In this document: positions 7,981-15,695 of the stretch, one piece after another | Layout of the letters: every line of letters begins with the position of its first letter | Numbering within the stretch: position 1 is the stretch's first letter | NCBI GenBank assembly: GCA_029548715.1 | Contig: JAKPMW010000337.1 | Location: 1-17,280, forward strand | Length of the DNA stretch: 17,280 bases | Direction: 5' to 3' | Source of the DNA: Spirochaetota bacterium | GTDB lineage: Bacteria > Spirochaetota > JAGLSM01 > JAKPMW01 | Position numbers and translations under genes: made by a program | The notes under the pieces: model-generated | The model's database searches: none | The model's input: the letters and a program-made list of their open reading frames with translations, nothing else | What the model was told of the DNA's origin: nothing

Positions 7981-8106
7981 GCATGGACAACAGTCTTTAT
8001 TTTCAGGCCCTCCCGTGGTAGATTGGTACGAGCGGGGGCGATGTGTCCCTGCGGCGCACCCTTCCGGGATGCGTCATTCAATAGACTGCAGGAGACTTTC
8101 CCCGCG

Positions 8107-9387
8107 ATGTCCAAGCACGCCCACTCCTCTCACCCGAAAAAAAAGGTCGAATGGGACCTCAAGCGCATTCTTTCAACCATTTTTGTCACGACGATCAGCG
8201 CCCTCCTGGTTTTCTTCTTTATCGCTTCTGACGCCATCTCCAGTTGTGGTGGAGGCCAGGGCGGACGCCCCCTGCTTGCCAGGTACGAGGGCGGACGAAT
8301 CTACCTTGGAGATGAGGAACTGGCCGGGGCAATCACCAGGCTGCAGGAACAGAACCGGGATGCCAATTCCAAGGAACTGGCCAAGACGGCCCTCAATCAG
8401 GTAGCCCAGGCCCGGATTTTTGCGGCAGCGGCACGCCGTTTCGGGCTGCCCGTAACGGATGAAACACGCGGAGCCTTTCTGCGCAGCTATCTCGAGACAG
8501 CCAAGATCAGTCCCGAACAGTTCAGGTCCGCCAGCCGGAATTACCAGCGCGAAGTCATCGCCTCACTTGAAGGCGAGTACACCAGACGGGCGCTCCAGAT
8601 GGATATCATGGCCGCAGGACGGGCAACACGCCTTGGCATGAGGATCGACAGTGAGGTCCAGGCCATGAAGACCGCCATCGATGCCGTCTCCCTTGACCTG
8701 AGGACCCTGCTTGAGGGCAAAAACCCGTCCAATGACGAACTCAGGACCTGGTTTGAAAGCCAGAAGGGCACCCGGGGCGACGAGCCCTGGCGGCGGGCAG
8801 CCTCGTTTGAGGCCCTGACAGCGGACACCCGGACATCCCTGATCGAGTCCTGGAAAAAGGCCAACGCCGCAGTCCTGCTGATGGGTGCGGTCAAGGAAAT
8901 GGATGACAAGATGAAGCTCGTCGAGGACGCGGTCAAGGCCGGCAAGTCACTTGATGAAGCGGCCCGCAGCGCTGGCCTGCCCCTTGTCCAGTCCGACTTT
9001 TTCGCCTTTGGCGAAAGCCCCAAATCCGGTGACAGGGCAATCCCGGTCAACCGCGACTTCTTCCGCCAGCTGGCCGGAGTTGCCACGGGGAGCACTTCCC
9101 CCCTGATAAAAATCTCTGGTGGCGGCGAGAGTATTCCCCAGGCCATGCTGATCTTCAGGGTCCGCGAGCGACGCACCATCCCCGACTATGACCCGATCCT
9201 CGTCTCGGACAAAGCTGCCTTCGAAAAGCTGCCCAAACCAGAGCAGGACAGGATCCGTGATCTGATGCGCACCCAGCTCAAGCGGATTGAGGAGCAGACC
9301 AGATACGCTCTCTTCAATGACTTCTTCACCTCCCTCTGGTCGGCCGCAAACTTTACCATCATCGAAAAAACTCTCGACCAGCTGTAA
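8107..9387 (+). CDS. PpiD/SurA-like membrane-anchored periplasmic chaperone
   Basis: The 426-residue protein has a cytoplasmic basic N-terminus, a hydrophobic segment (about 21-41), the sequence ISSCGGGQGG (44-53), then a long soluble helical domain. The layout (anchor, a SurA_N-like helical part with ALNQVAQARIFAAAARRFGL at 95-114, a middle region, and a C-terminal helical segment) resembles PpiD and SurA, which help outer-membrane proteins fold. I see no intact parvulin core; GKSLDEAARSAGLPLVQSDF may be a divergent remnant, so isomerase activity is doubtful. C47 is the only cysteine I see and could be a spirochaete-type lipidation site. ATG 8107 was chosen because the hydrophilic N-terminus before the helix looks natural; AGGAG lies 12 bases upstream, which is long. 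In-frame ATG 8041 and TTG 8023 are alternatives. Confidence 0.7.
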   Translation: MSKHAHSSHPKKKVEWDLKRILSTIFVTTISALLVFFFIASDAISSCGGGQGGRPLLARYEGGRIYLGDEELAGAITRLQEQNRDANSKELAKTALNQVAQARIFAAAARRFGLPVTDETRGAFLRSYLETAKISPEQFRSASRNYQREVIASLEGEYTRRALQMDIMAAGRATRLGMRIDSEVQAMKTAIDAVSLDLRTLLEGKNPSNDELRTWFESQKGTRGDEPWRRAASFEALTADTRTSLIESWKKANAAVLLMGAVKEMDDKMKLVEDAVKAGKSLDEAARSAGLPLVQSDFFAFGESPKSGDRAIPVNRDFFRQLAGVATGSTSPLIKISGGGESIPQAMLIFRVRERRTIPDYDPILVSDKAAFEKLPKPEQDRIRDLMRTQLKRIEEQTRYALFNDFFTSLWSAANFTIIEKTLDQL

Positions 9388-9401
9388 GGCAAGAGAGGGC
9401 A

Positions 9402-11165
9402 ATGACACGCCATGCCCAGGACCCGAGCCTGTCTGAGATGAACACTCATCTCGACAGGCTTTGTCATTTTCAGCTTGCAGCAGGCCTCCCTGCGGATGCC
9501 TCTCTTCTCCCTGCAAAAAACGGCACGCCCACCCTGCTTGTCGGCAGACGGCACATCCACAGTGCCTTCGACCCCCAGCGGGAGGCAGAGCGAATCGCCG
9601 GACAGCACAGACAGGCAGCCGCAGGAGTGCTCTTCGGGTACGGCTGCGGCCATGTGGCGCTTGCCTGGCATGCTTCAGCCCCCCGCCCGCTCCTCGTCGT
9701 CGAGTGCAGACCGGATCTTTTGCCGGCCGGACGAAGCACCGCAGACCAGTTACCGCCCGGAAGCGGGATGTTTTTTGCCCGCGCAGAAGGGGGCCGTCCC
9801 CTTGAGGAGGATGTGCTCCGTTTTATCCGCTCCCTGCCTGCTTCAAGCCTCAAGTCCCTGGCCTGGATGGACACGCCCGGGGCGGTTGCCCTTGACCCTC
9901 CCTCATGGGAAAGGGCCCGGGCCGCCGTAAAAAAAATCATTTCTGATTTTATGACAAATCTCTATACCGAGCTTGAGTTCGAACGCCTCTGGTTTGCCAA
10001 CATCCTGACCAATGCCGGGCTGCTGGCACAAAACGGGCGCCTGGCATCCATGGCGGGCTGTCTCGCCGGTCGAAGCGTCCTCATCGTCGGTGCCGGGCCC
10101 GGGCTTGATCGCTGGCTGGGATGGCTGCGTGAGGCCCGCCGACACGCTGTAGTACTTGCAGTGGACACAGCGCTCAAGCCGCTCGTCTCGGCCGGAATCC
10201 TCCCCCACGCTGTCATCAGCCTTGACGGCCAGATTCACAACCTTCACGACTTTACCGGGGTAGACACACACAAGCTAACCCTGCTGTGCGATATTTCGGT
10301 ATACCCGGCCATTCCCCGCCTGCCATTTGCCCGACGGATTTTTTTTGAAACCGCGGACATTATCGAGCAGGACGGGCGGCTTGCCGTCATCAGCCACCCC
10401 CTGACACTCTGGTGCAAACAGGCCGTAGGCGAGCTGGGTGCCGCCCGCAGCGGAGGAAATGTCGGAACAAGTGCCATCGAGCTGGCCCGGATCTTTGGAG
10501 CGGGACGGATCCTGCTTGTCGGATGTGACCACGCCTGGCCGGGAGGCTTGACACATGCCCGCGAGGCCCCCGCCATGCAGCGGCTGCGCTGGCGTGAAAC
10601 ACGTACCATGACCGCGGCCGGGGTACTCCGCAGCGCTGCCGCGCGCAGGGCCACCTTTGCCGGCATGGATTACGACGGAAAACCGGTACTGAGCGACATC
10701 ATCCTTGCAAAGTACGCTGCCTGGACCTCGGCCGCGTATGCTGAAGCCTGTCATGAACCGGGCGCCGGCCAGCAACCGGAATGGGCAACCCTTTCGCGCG
10801 AAGGCCTGGTCCTGGAGGGGATACCGGCACTGAAGACCGCTGATGAAGCCAGTCAGTTTATCGGTTTTGAGAATCTCCCCGAAGATGTTTTTCCAGTCCA
10901 TGCCCCGACCGCTTCGGACCACGAAGGACTCTCAAGCCGGCTGAGGCTGCTGGCTGACGCCACTGGCCATGTCCTTGCGCGCTGCACGCCCCTGCCGCCA
11001 CTGGAAGATGTCCTTGAGCTCTTTGAGCGGTTTCCATTTTTGCGCCGGGGCTACGGCGCCCAGGTACTCCACGCCGACAAGACCGGGAATGCGGACTGGC
11101 TCCTGGGTGAGGTTCGTTTTCAGTTAGAGAAGATCCGGCGCATCCTGACCCGCTGCGGATACTGA
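9402..11165 (+). CDS. DUF115 / MptE-like protein, related to motility accessory factors
   Basis: The 587-residue protein carries the DUF115 core: GRSVLIVGAGPGLD (223-236), VVLAVDTALKPLVSAGILPH (250-269), AVISLDGQ (270-277) and NVGTSAIELARIFGAGRILL (353-372) with VGCDHAW. The N-terminal part (NGTPTLLVGRRHIHSAFDP, then GVLFGYGCGH at about 75-84) matches the layout of Maf-like proteins, which in other bacteria transfer nonulosonic acids to flagellins; archaeal MptE relatives are pterin pyrophosphokinases. A sugar-transfer role is plausible but unproven here, as no flagellar or sugar-biosynthesis genes are nearby. ATG 9402 has GAGAGGG just upstream and lies 14 bases after the chaperone gene. ATG 9438 (codon 13) is an alternative. 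A strong hairpin occupies codons 9-20. The 3' end overlaps trmB by 42 bases. Confidence 0.8.
   Translation: MTRHAQDPSLSEMNTHLDRLCHFQLAAGLPADASLLPAKNGTPTLLVGRRHIHSAFDPQREAERIAGQHRQAAAGVLFGYGCGHVALAWHASAPRPLLVVECRPDLLPAGRSTADQLPPGSGMFFARAEGGRPLEEDVLRFIRSLPASSLKSLAWMDTPGAVALDPPSWERARAAVKKIISDFMTNLYTELEFERLWFANILTNAGLLAQNGRLASMAGCLAGRSVLIVGAGPGLDRWLGWLREARRHAVVLAVDTALKPLVSAGILPHAVISLDGQIHNLHDFTGVDTHKLTLLCDISVYPAIPRLPFARRIFFETADIIEQDGRLAVISHPLTLWCKQAVGELGAARSGGNVGTSAIELARIFGAGRILLVGCDHAWPGGLTHAREAPAMQRLRWRETRTMTAAGVLRSAAARRATFAGMDYDGKPVLSDIILAKYAAWTSAAYAEACHEPGAGQQPEWATLSREGLVLEGIPALKTADEASQFIGFENLPEDVFPVHAPTASDHEGLSSRLRLLADATGHVLARCTPLPPLEDVLELFERFPFLRRGYGAQVLHADKTGNADWLLGEVRFQLEKIRRILTRCGY
9426..9470 (+). 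terminator. Strong terminator-like hairpin inside the start of the DUF115 gene
   Basis: AGCCTGTC(T)GAGATGA, a four-base ACAC loop, then TCATCTCGACAGGCT: fifteen pairs with a single bulged T at 9434. The stem is followed by TTGTCATTTT, seven T in ten bases. This has the form of a rho-independent terminator for the upstream chaperone gene (stop at 9387), but it lies wholly within the open reading frame of the next gene and buries the alternative ATG 9438 in its stem. Confidence 0.6.
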
Positions 11166-11876
11166 GGCCCCTTTGCCGCAGCCTGATCCGCCCCCGACCA
11201 TGTGCTGGATCGCGGATGCCCTCGCCGGAGACTGTTCCCCAGACAATGAATCCTGCCGCCTGACAAACCTGAGGTAATAGATGCGCCGCCCCATCGCCCG
11301 CCAGCGCTTTTCGTAGAGGGTCCGGGGATAGCCTTCAAGCCCCTCCCCGTACCCTTCCCAGCCATGCACGTTTTCAAACTCTCCCTTGTAAAGCCAGGGC
11401 TGCATCCGGGCAAGGACGTCAACGATCTGCGGATAGTAGTCACAGACCCAGACAAAATCCCCCCCGGGAGATATCCGGGCGAGCATGGCTGCAATCGCCT
11501 CGCTGCGATTGAGCCGGTTGTCCCGATGCCTGTACTTTGGCCAGGGATCGGGAAAATTGACCGCGATCCGGTCTGCCAGCACCCCGGGAGGCATCCCGGC
11601 CAGAATGGCGAAGGCATCTCCAAGCATGAACCGCAGATTGGAGAGTCCCTTGCGGTCAGCCTTGCGGCAGCTCTTTTCAACGCGCTTGATCCGTAAATCG
11701 ATCCCGAGGCAGTCTGTTCCCGGATAGAGGGCGGCGTATTCTTCGAGAAAATGTCCGTTGCCACACCCGATCTCGATCATCAGGGGGGTCCCGGGGCGGC
11801 CCCAGGCGGAGGTTTCCCCGGCAAATCCGGCAACAAGCGAGGGTGAGACGATCCGGGCTGGAACAGGACTGCGCAT
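11124..11876 (-). CDS. trmB: TrmB, tRNA (guanine-N7-)-methyltransferase
   Basis: TrmB methylates G46 of tRNA with SAM. The 250-residue protein has the SAM-binding loop IEIGCGNGHFL (34-44), GIDLRIKRV (58-66), the family signature NFPDPWPKYRHRDNRL (107-122) and TLYEKRW (186-192) near the end of the fold. Core and order are complete. Two oddities: the segment before the SAM loop is short (about 35 residues), and a tail of about 40 residues rich in S, A and G follows YYLRFVRRQ, where TrmB proteins normally stop. The last 42 bases overlap the convergent DUF115 gene. ATG 11876 is the first start after an in-frame TAG; the nearest good Shine-Dalgarno sequence, AAGGAG, is 13 bases upstream, so initiation may be weak. 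Confidence 0.93.
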   Translation of the reverse strand: MRSPVPARIVSPSLVAGFAGETSAWGRPGTPLMIEIGCGNGHFLEEYAALYPGTDCLGIDLRIKRVEKSCRKADRKGLSNLRFMLGDAFAILAGMPPGVLADRIAVNFPDPWPKYRHRDNRLNRSEAIAAMLARISPGGDFVWVCDYYPQIVDVLARMQPWLYKGEFENVHGWEGYGEGLEGYPRTLYEKRWRAMGRRIYYLRFVRRQDSLSGEQSPARASAIQHMVGGGSGCGKGASVSAAGQDAPDLL

Positions 11877-11976
11877 GACTGGCTACATACTCCTTCTTGT
11901 GTTTGATCGGGTGTTGTATCAATATACTCACTGTTTTTTGTTTTCCGCCCTCAAACCCGCTGTTACTTTTGGCTGC
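11877..11976. promoter_or_regulatory. Divergent region between trmB and TPR gene
   Basis: These 100 bases must hold the promoters of both divergent genes. GTATCAATATACT (about 11917-11928) contains TATACT on the plus strand and TATATT on the minus strand, so it could serve as a -10 for either gene, but I find no good -35 at standard spacing. TTGAT and ATCAA (about 11903-11922) form a loose inverted repeat around it. Confidence 0.25.
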
Positions 11977-13068
11977 ATGGACAAGAGCGAAGCATCCGTC
12001 ATCTCGAAAGAGGGATATGCCCTCATCAAGCAGGGCCTGTTTTCCGAGGCCGAGGCTGTTTTTTCCGGCGGACTCGAAAAAGACCCGGACAACAACTACC
12101 TGCGGGTCGGCCTGGCTGACAGCATCCGCAAGTCACGCCGCTTCCGCGAAAGCATCCCCCACTACGAAAAGGTCCTCGAACATGACGGAAACAACCGTTT
12201 CGCCCTTCTCGGCCTGGGTGACGCCTGGCGCGGGCTCAAGGATCACGACAACAGCCTGCGGGTCTGGCTGCGCTACATCGAGGACTATCCCAAGGATTAT
12301 TCGATCCTGACACGCATTGCGGACGCCTGGAAAAAAAAGGGCAATCGCGACGAAGCCATGCGCTATTACCTGCTGGCCCTGGATGCAAACCCCCGCAACA
12401 AGTTTGCCCTGATGGGGCTGGGGGATTTTTACTACAAGGAGCACCAGTACACGACAGCGATGGAGTACTGGACCCGTCTGCTTGAGATCGAACCGGATCT
12501 GATCAACATCCTGACCATGATGGGAAACATCTGCCGCCGGCAGCATGCCTTCGAAAAGGCAGCCGGGTACTTTCGCCGGGCCCTCGAGATCGACCGCAAT
12601 AATTCATACGCGATCTTCGGGATGGCCGATGCACTGCGGGGACTGCAGGACCATGCCGCCGCCCTGCCCTGGTGGCGCGAGATCATGAAACTCGATCCGG
12701 ACAACCGCAAGGTCCAGACCCGAACCGCAGACTGCATGATCCATCTCTCCCTGTTCGACGAAGCCGAAGCGATCCTGACAGAAATCCTCTGCCACTCATG
12801 GGACCGGTATGCGGTCTATGCCATGGCACGCATCCAGCGGGCCACCAACCGGACCGAAATGGCCATCCAGAACTACAAGGCCCTCCTGATCGAGAACCCC
12901 TCGGATGTCCGCACAATCATCAATTATGCCGAACTGCTGGCCGCGACCGAGGGATACGAACAGGCGATGGCCTTCCTTGAAGCCAGGCGCCACGAGCTGC
13001 ACGGACTGCGGGATCTGGAGTCGGCCATCAGCCGGTTTTCGTCACTCCAGCTCGGCACACACCCCTGA
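11977..13068 (+). CDS. TPR-repeat protein, probably cytoplasmic
   Basis: The 363-residue protein is built almost wholly from tetratricopeptide repeats of about 34 residues, roughly nine or ten. Examples are EGYALIKQGLFSEAEAVFSG (12-31), KKGNRDEAMRYYLLALDANP and QHAFEKAAGYFRRALEIDRN. TPR arrays bind other proteins; no enzyme domain, signal peptide or membrane helix is visible. I do not recognise a specific family. The frame is open upstream to 11758 across the trmB 5' end, but MDKSEASVISKEGYAL starting at 11977 is the natural beginning because the repeats start immediately afterwards. No clear Shine-Dalgarno sequence precedes it, so the start is only moderately certain. It stands alone on the plus strand between leftward genes. 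Confidence 0.85.
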   Translation: MDKSEASVISKEGYALIKQGLFSEAEAVFSGGLEKDPDNNYLRVGLADSIRKSRRFRESIPHYEKVLEHDGNNRFALLGLGDAWRGLKDHDNSLRVWLRYIEDYPKDYSILTRIADAWKKKGNRDEAMRYYLLALDANPRNKFALMGLGDFYYKEHQYTTAMEYWTRLLEIEPDLINILTMMGNICRRQHAFEKAAGYFRRALEIDRNNSYAIFGMADALRGLQDHAAALPWWREIMKLDPDNRKVQTRTADCMIHLSLFDEAEAILTEILCHSWDRYAVYAMARIQRATNRTEMAIQNYKALLIENPSDVRTIINYAELLAATEGYEQAMAFLEARRHELHGLRDLESAISRFSSLQLGTHP

Positions 13069-13100
13069 CGATTGACGGACTGCAACACACAAACCGGCAA

Positions 13101-13140
13101 TACGAAAACAGCCCCGAACGGTCTGACCGTCAGGGGCTGT
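13101..13140 (-). terminator. Rho-independent terminator after hom
   Basis: On the minus strand ACAGCCCC pairs with GGGGCTGT (outer stem, 8 pairs), with an inner ACGGT/ACCGT stem, and is followed by TTTTCGTATT. The T run lies only on the leftward side, so it serves hom; on the plus strand the hairpin is followed by AGAGTATCC and would be a weak stop for the TPR gene. Confidence 0.85.
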
Positions 13141-13167
13141 AGAGTATCCTGATCCCGCCGGTCGGGC

Positions 13168-14451
13168 TCAGAGAGCCCTGATCACCACCGTCGGCTTGCG
13201 TACTTCGGGCAACGCATCAATGGCCGCGATCGCCCGGGCCATGTTTTCCTCGACTGCGGTATGGCTGATCATCACGACAGGCACGGCCTCTTCACTCCCG
13301 GCTTCCTTCTGGATCATGCTGGCAATGCTGATGTTGTTTTCGCCCAGGATTCCGGTGATACGCGACATGATGCCCGGCTTGTCGACAGTGGAAAAATGCA
13401 TGTAGTATCGGTTTTCGGTACGCCCAAAGGGGACAAGCGGCCTTTTGCGGGCAGAGGAAAAGAAGGGCGGCATGGTGTTGTGATCCCGCATGGCAAGGGC
13501 AATATCCACAATGTCCCCGACCACTGCGGATGCCGTCGGTCGCGAGCCGGCACCTTTTCCGGTCAGCATCCCGTCACCCAAAAAGTCACAGCGCAAGAAT
13601 ACCGCGTTAAACTCGTTGCGAATCGAGGCCAGTTGATCATCAACCGGCACCAGCGTCGGATGCACCCGGGCCTCGATTCCGGCATCGCCCCGTTCGCGGG
13701 CAATCCCGATCAGCTTGACAACATACCCCAGCTCGCGGGCATAGCGGATATCGTTTGTATCAATCCGGTCGATCCCCTCGACATGCACATCAGCCATATC
13801 CACCGGTGTATTGAAAGCAAGCGCCGCCAGAATGGCAATCTTGTGGGCCGCATCCCCGCCAGTGATATCCAGAGTCGGATCAGCCTCGGCAAACCCGCGG
13901 GCCTGGGCTTCGGCCAGGGCAGCGGCAAACGAGAGTCCGTGCTCTGCCATCCTGGTCAGGATATAATTGCATGTTCCGTTGATGATTCCGCGAATCTCGA
14001 GAATCCGGTTACCCACAAGGGCCTCGCGGATGGTCTTGATGACGGGAATCCCCCCGGCCACGCTGGCCTCTATCCCGAGGGCAAGCTGCTTGCGGGCGGC
14101 TGTCTGGTAGATCTCCTGCCCTTCCTTGGCCAGGAGTGCCTTGTTGGCCGTGACCACGTGCTTTCCGTTTTCGAGCGCAGCCAAAACCAGTTTTTTGGGG
14201 AACACCACCCCGCCCACCAGTTCGACGAGAATATCGACAGCAGGATCGCTGACCAGATCCATCCCGTCCTTGTAGATCCTGATCCCTGTCCGGTCAAAAT
14301 CCGGACGCGAATCGATGGCCGGCTCGGCTATGGCGACAACCGACAGGGAGACACCCGTTTTTTCGCGGATCACCAATGCATTTTCCCGGATAAGTTCGAC
14401 CACTCCCGAGCCGATGGTGCCCAGTCCGGCAATACCTATTCTGATATCCAT
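13168..14451 (-). CDS. hom: Homoserine dehydrogenase with C-terminal ACT domain
   Basis: The enzyme reduces aspartate semialdehyde to homoserine with NAD(P)H, on the path to threonine and methionine. The 427-residue protein has a Rossmann motif GLGTIGSG (9-16), VVTANKALLA (99-108), the substrate-binding segment INGTCNYIL (157-165) and the catalytic region DPTLDITGGDAAHKIAIL (191-208), where D200 and K204 match the known catalytic pair. An ACT domain (about 348-427, YYMHFSTVDKPGIMSRITGI) suggests allosteric control by an amino acid, often threonine. It is a single-function enzyme with no aspartokinase fused. ATG 14451 has GGGGAG six bases upstream. It is last in its operon, 24 bases after the outer-membrane protein gene, with a terminator beyond its end. 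Confidence 0.97.
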   Translation of the reverse strand: MDIRIGIAGLGTIGSGVVELIRENALVIREKTGVSLSVVAIAEPAIDSRPDFDRTGIRIYKDGMDLVSDPAVDILVELVGGVVFPKKLVLAALENGKHVVTANKALLAKEGQEIYQTAARKQLALGIEASVAGGIPVIKTIREALVGNRILEIRGIINGTCNYILTRMAEHGLSFAAALAEAQARGFAEADPTLDITGGDAAHKIAILAALAFNTPVDMADVHVEGIDRIDTNDIRYARELGYVVKLIGIARERGDAGIEARVHPTLVPVDDQLASIRNEFNAVFLRCDFLGDGMLTGKGAGSRPTASAVVGDIVDIALAMRDHNTMPPFFSSARKRPLVPFGRTENRYYMHFSTVDKPGIMSRITGILGENNISIASMIQKEAGSEEAVPVVMISHTAVEENMARAIAAIDALPEVRKPTVVIRAL

Positions 14452-14475
14452 GCTGATCTCCCCGTTTGTCTCAAG

Positions 14476-15489
14476 CTATATCACATACTCGAAGGATAGT
14501 GAAATCCGTTCGTATCTGTTGGTTCTGGTAAAAATATCAAAAATAAGGGTATCTTGCAGTGCAAAATCGATGCGAAAGTACTGACTGGTCCAGGCTCCGA
14601 TCCCAAAGGTCAGCGCCGGCTGGATATCGGACGCATTGTTGGCATTGTGGGTAAAGGTCAAAAACCCGCAACGGAATTCGGCGCCGATCGAGGTCAGCAG
14701 CGTCTGGAACCCGATGTGAGGGTGGAGGTTGCGAAACATGCCGACTGGCTGGACGGGGTCTGCCCTTCCGGCATCACTCGCGTAGCGGATCCCGGCCAGA
14801 TCGACAAACTCAAGATCAAACGACAGGATCGAATGCCGGGCCGGTCGCCAGGCCAGTCCACCCTGCACCATCAGCGGAAGCCGCTCACTGACCCGGGTAT
14901 CCCCCCGCAAGGCATCCCACTCAAGCCGGACCGGAAGCCGCACGGTCAAGCCCAGCCTGACACGGTCCGAAACGGGAGCGAGAAAACCGGTCTGCCAATA
15001 CACTCCGGCCGCCGCTTCATCGTCCGTCAACCCGACTGCAAGCCCGACCGTATTCCCCCAGGAAAGCCAGGGGGTCAGCTTCCAGGAAACACTGGCCCCG
15101 AGCACATGCACACTGTACTTTCCGGAAATACTGCGCCAGTGTGTCGTCCATGACAAGGCAGCATGGACCACCCCGTCCTCCAGCGGAAAACAGGCTGCGA
15201 CCAGGGGAAAATACTCCCAGTCGAGCTTGATACTGGTATCCACCAGCCGCTGCATCTGGATCTGTGAAAGGAGTTGCCACGAAAATACGGCCTTTTCAAT
15301 CTGGATCAGACCAGCCGGATTGGCGTGCACCGCACTGGCATCATCGGCCAGCGAAACAAAGGCACCCCCCAGAGCCATGGCCTTTACACCTGGTGAAAAG
15401 GGATCGGAGGGATACCAGTCGGCCGCGAGAGGTCCTGCCATGCACAGCACGACAAGAACGGCAAGCAGCCCTCTGCGGGATTCCTTCAT
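14476..15489 (-). CDS. UPF0164 / FadL-like outer-membrane beta-barrel protein
   Basis: The 337-residue protein has a signal peptide (KESRRGLLAVLVVLCMAG, cut probably near LAA-DW at 23), then SPGVKAMALGGAFVSLADDA (32-51) and SAVHANPAGL, the N-terminal hallmark of FadL/OmpP1/PorV-type proteins. The rest alternates polar and aromatic residues as in a beta barrel, ending SLSFEYVI. Treponemes have several UPF0164 proteins thought to be FadL-like importers of hydrophobic compounds, and this looks like a member. Substrate is unknown. ATG 15489 was chosen because it overlaps the preceding stop as ATGA and starts a proper signal peptide; the frame stays open 12 codons further upstream. It sits in an operon with two permeases, a small membrane protein and hom. 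Confidence 0.75.
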   Translation of the reverse strand: MKESRRGLLAVLVVLCMAGPLAADWYPSDPFSPGVKAMALGGAFVSLADDASAVHANPAGLIQIEKAVFSWQLLSQIQMQRLVDTSIKLDWEYFPLVAACFPLEDGVVHAALSWTTHWRSISGKYSVHVLGASVSWKLTPWLSWGNTVGLAVGLTDDEAAAGVYWQTGFLAPVSDRVRLGLTVRLPVRLEWDALRGDTRVSERLPLMVQGGLAWRPARHSILSFDLEFVDLAGIRYASDAGRADPVQPVGMFRNLHPHIGFQTLLTSIGAEFRCGFLTFTHNANNASDIQPALTFGIGAWTSQYFRIDFALQDTLIFDIFTRTNRYERISLSFEYVI

Positions 15490-15695
15490 GCCTGCTTTGG
15501 AGGGACAAGCATTCCCACGGCACAAACCACAAGGCCAGCCACAAGAAAGAAGGGTGCCAGAAAACCCGAAAACCCGTGATGATTCTTTCCTACAAGAACC
15601 ATAACCGTCATTCCCAGCACAAAGAGCGCCAGCCCCGCAAATACCAGCAACCAGTTTCTCCGGCTCATCGCCGTCCTGTCCTGCTCGTCAGCCAT
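15486..15695 (-). CDS. Small two-helix membrane protein (69 aa), unknown function
   Basis: The sequence starts MADEQDRTAMSRRNW and has two hydrophobic helices (about 14-35 and 44-64) separated by GKNHHGFSG; both ends should face the cytoplasm. Size and layout recall DUF3098-type proteins, but I cannot confirm that. The ATG at 15695 overlaps the upstream stop as TGATG and has AGGAGG eight bases before it, which supports a real gene. Its stop overlaps the next gene's start as ATGA. Confidence 0.7.
   Translation of the reverse strand: MADEQDRTAMSRRNWLLVFAGLALFVLGMTVMVLVGKNHHGFSGFLAPFFLVAGLVVCAVGMLVPPKQA

Larger units (their letters stand above)
7862..8106. promoter_or_regulatory. Divergent intergenic region with two hairpins
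   Basis: About 245 bases separate the leftward TPR gene from the rightward chaperone gene, so promoters for both should lie here. Minus-strand TAGATT (about 20-30 bases upstream of the TPR gene) and plus-strand TAGATT near 8019 are possible -10 elements, but neither has a convincing -35. Two inverted repeats are given as separate entries. Confidence 0.4.

Noticed and set aside
11152..11182. Inverted repeat GCTGCGG / CCGCAGC at the DUF115/trmB overlap
   Set aside because: The loop is 17 bases and there is no T run on either side, so it does not qualify as a terminator.
11758..11976. Upstream in-frame extension of the TPR gene on the plus strand
   Set aside because: It runs antisense through the start of trmB and includes the divergent promoter region; TPR sequence begins only after ATG 11977.
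13261..14499. Open frame of 412 codons on the plus strand opposite hom
   Set aside because: hom is certain on the minus strand with conserved motifs; the antisense product has no recognisable features.
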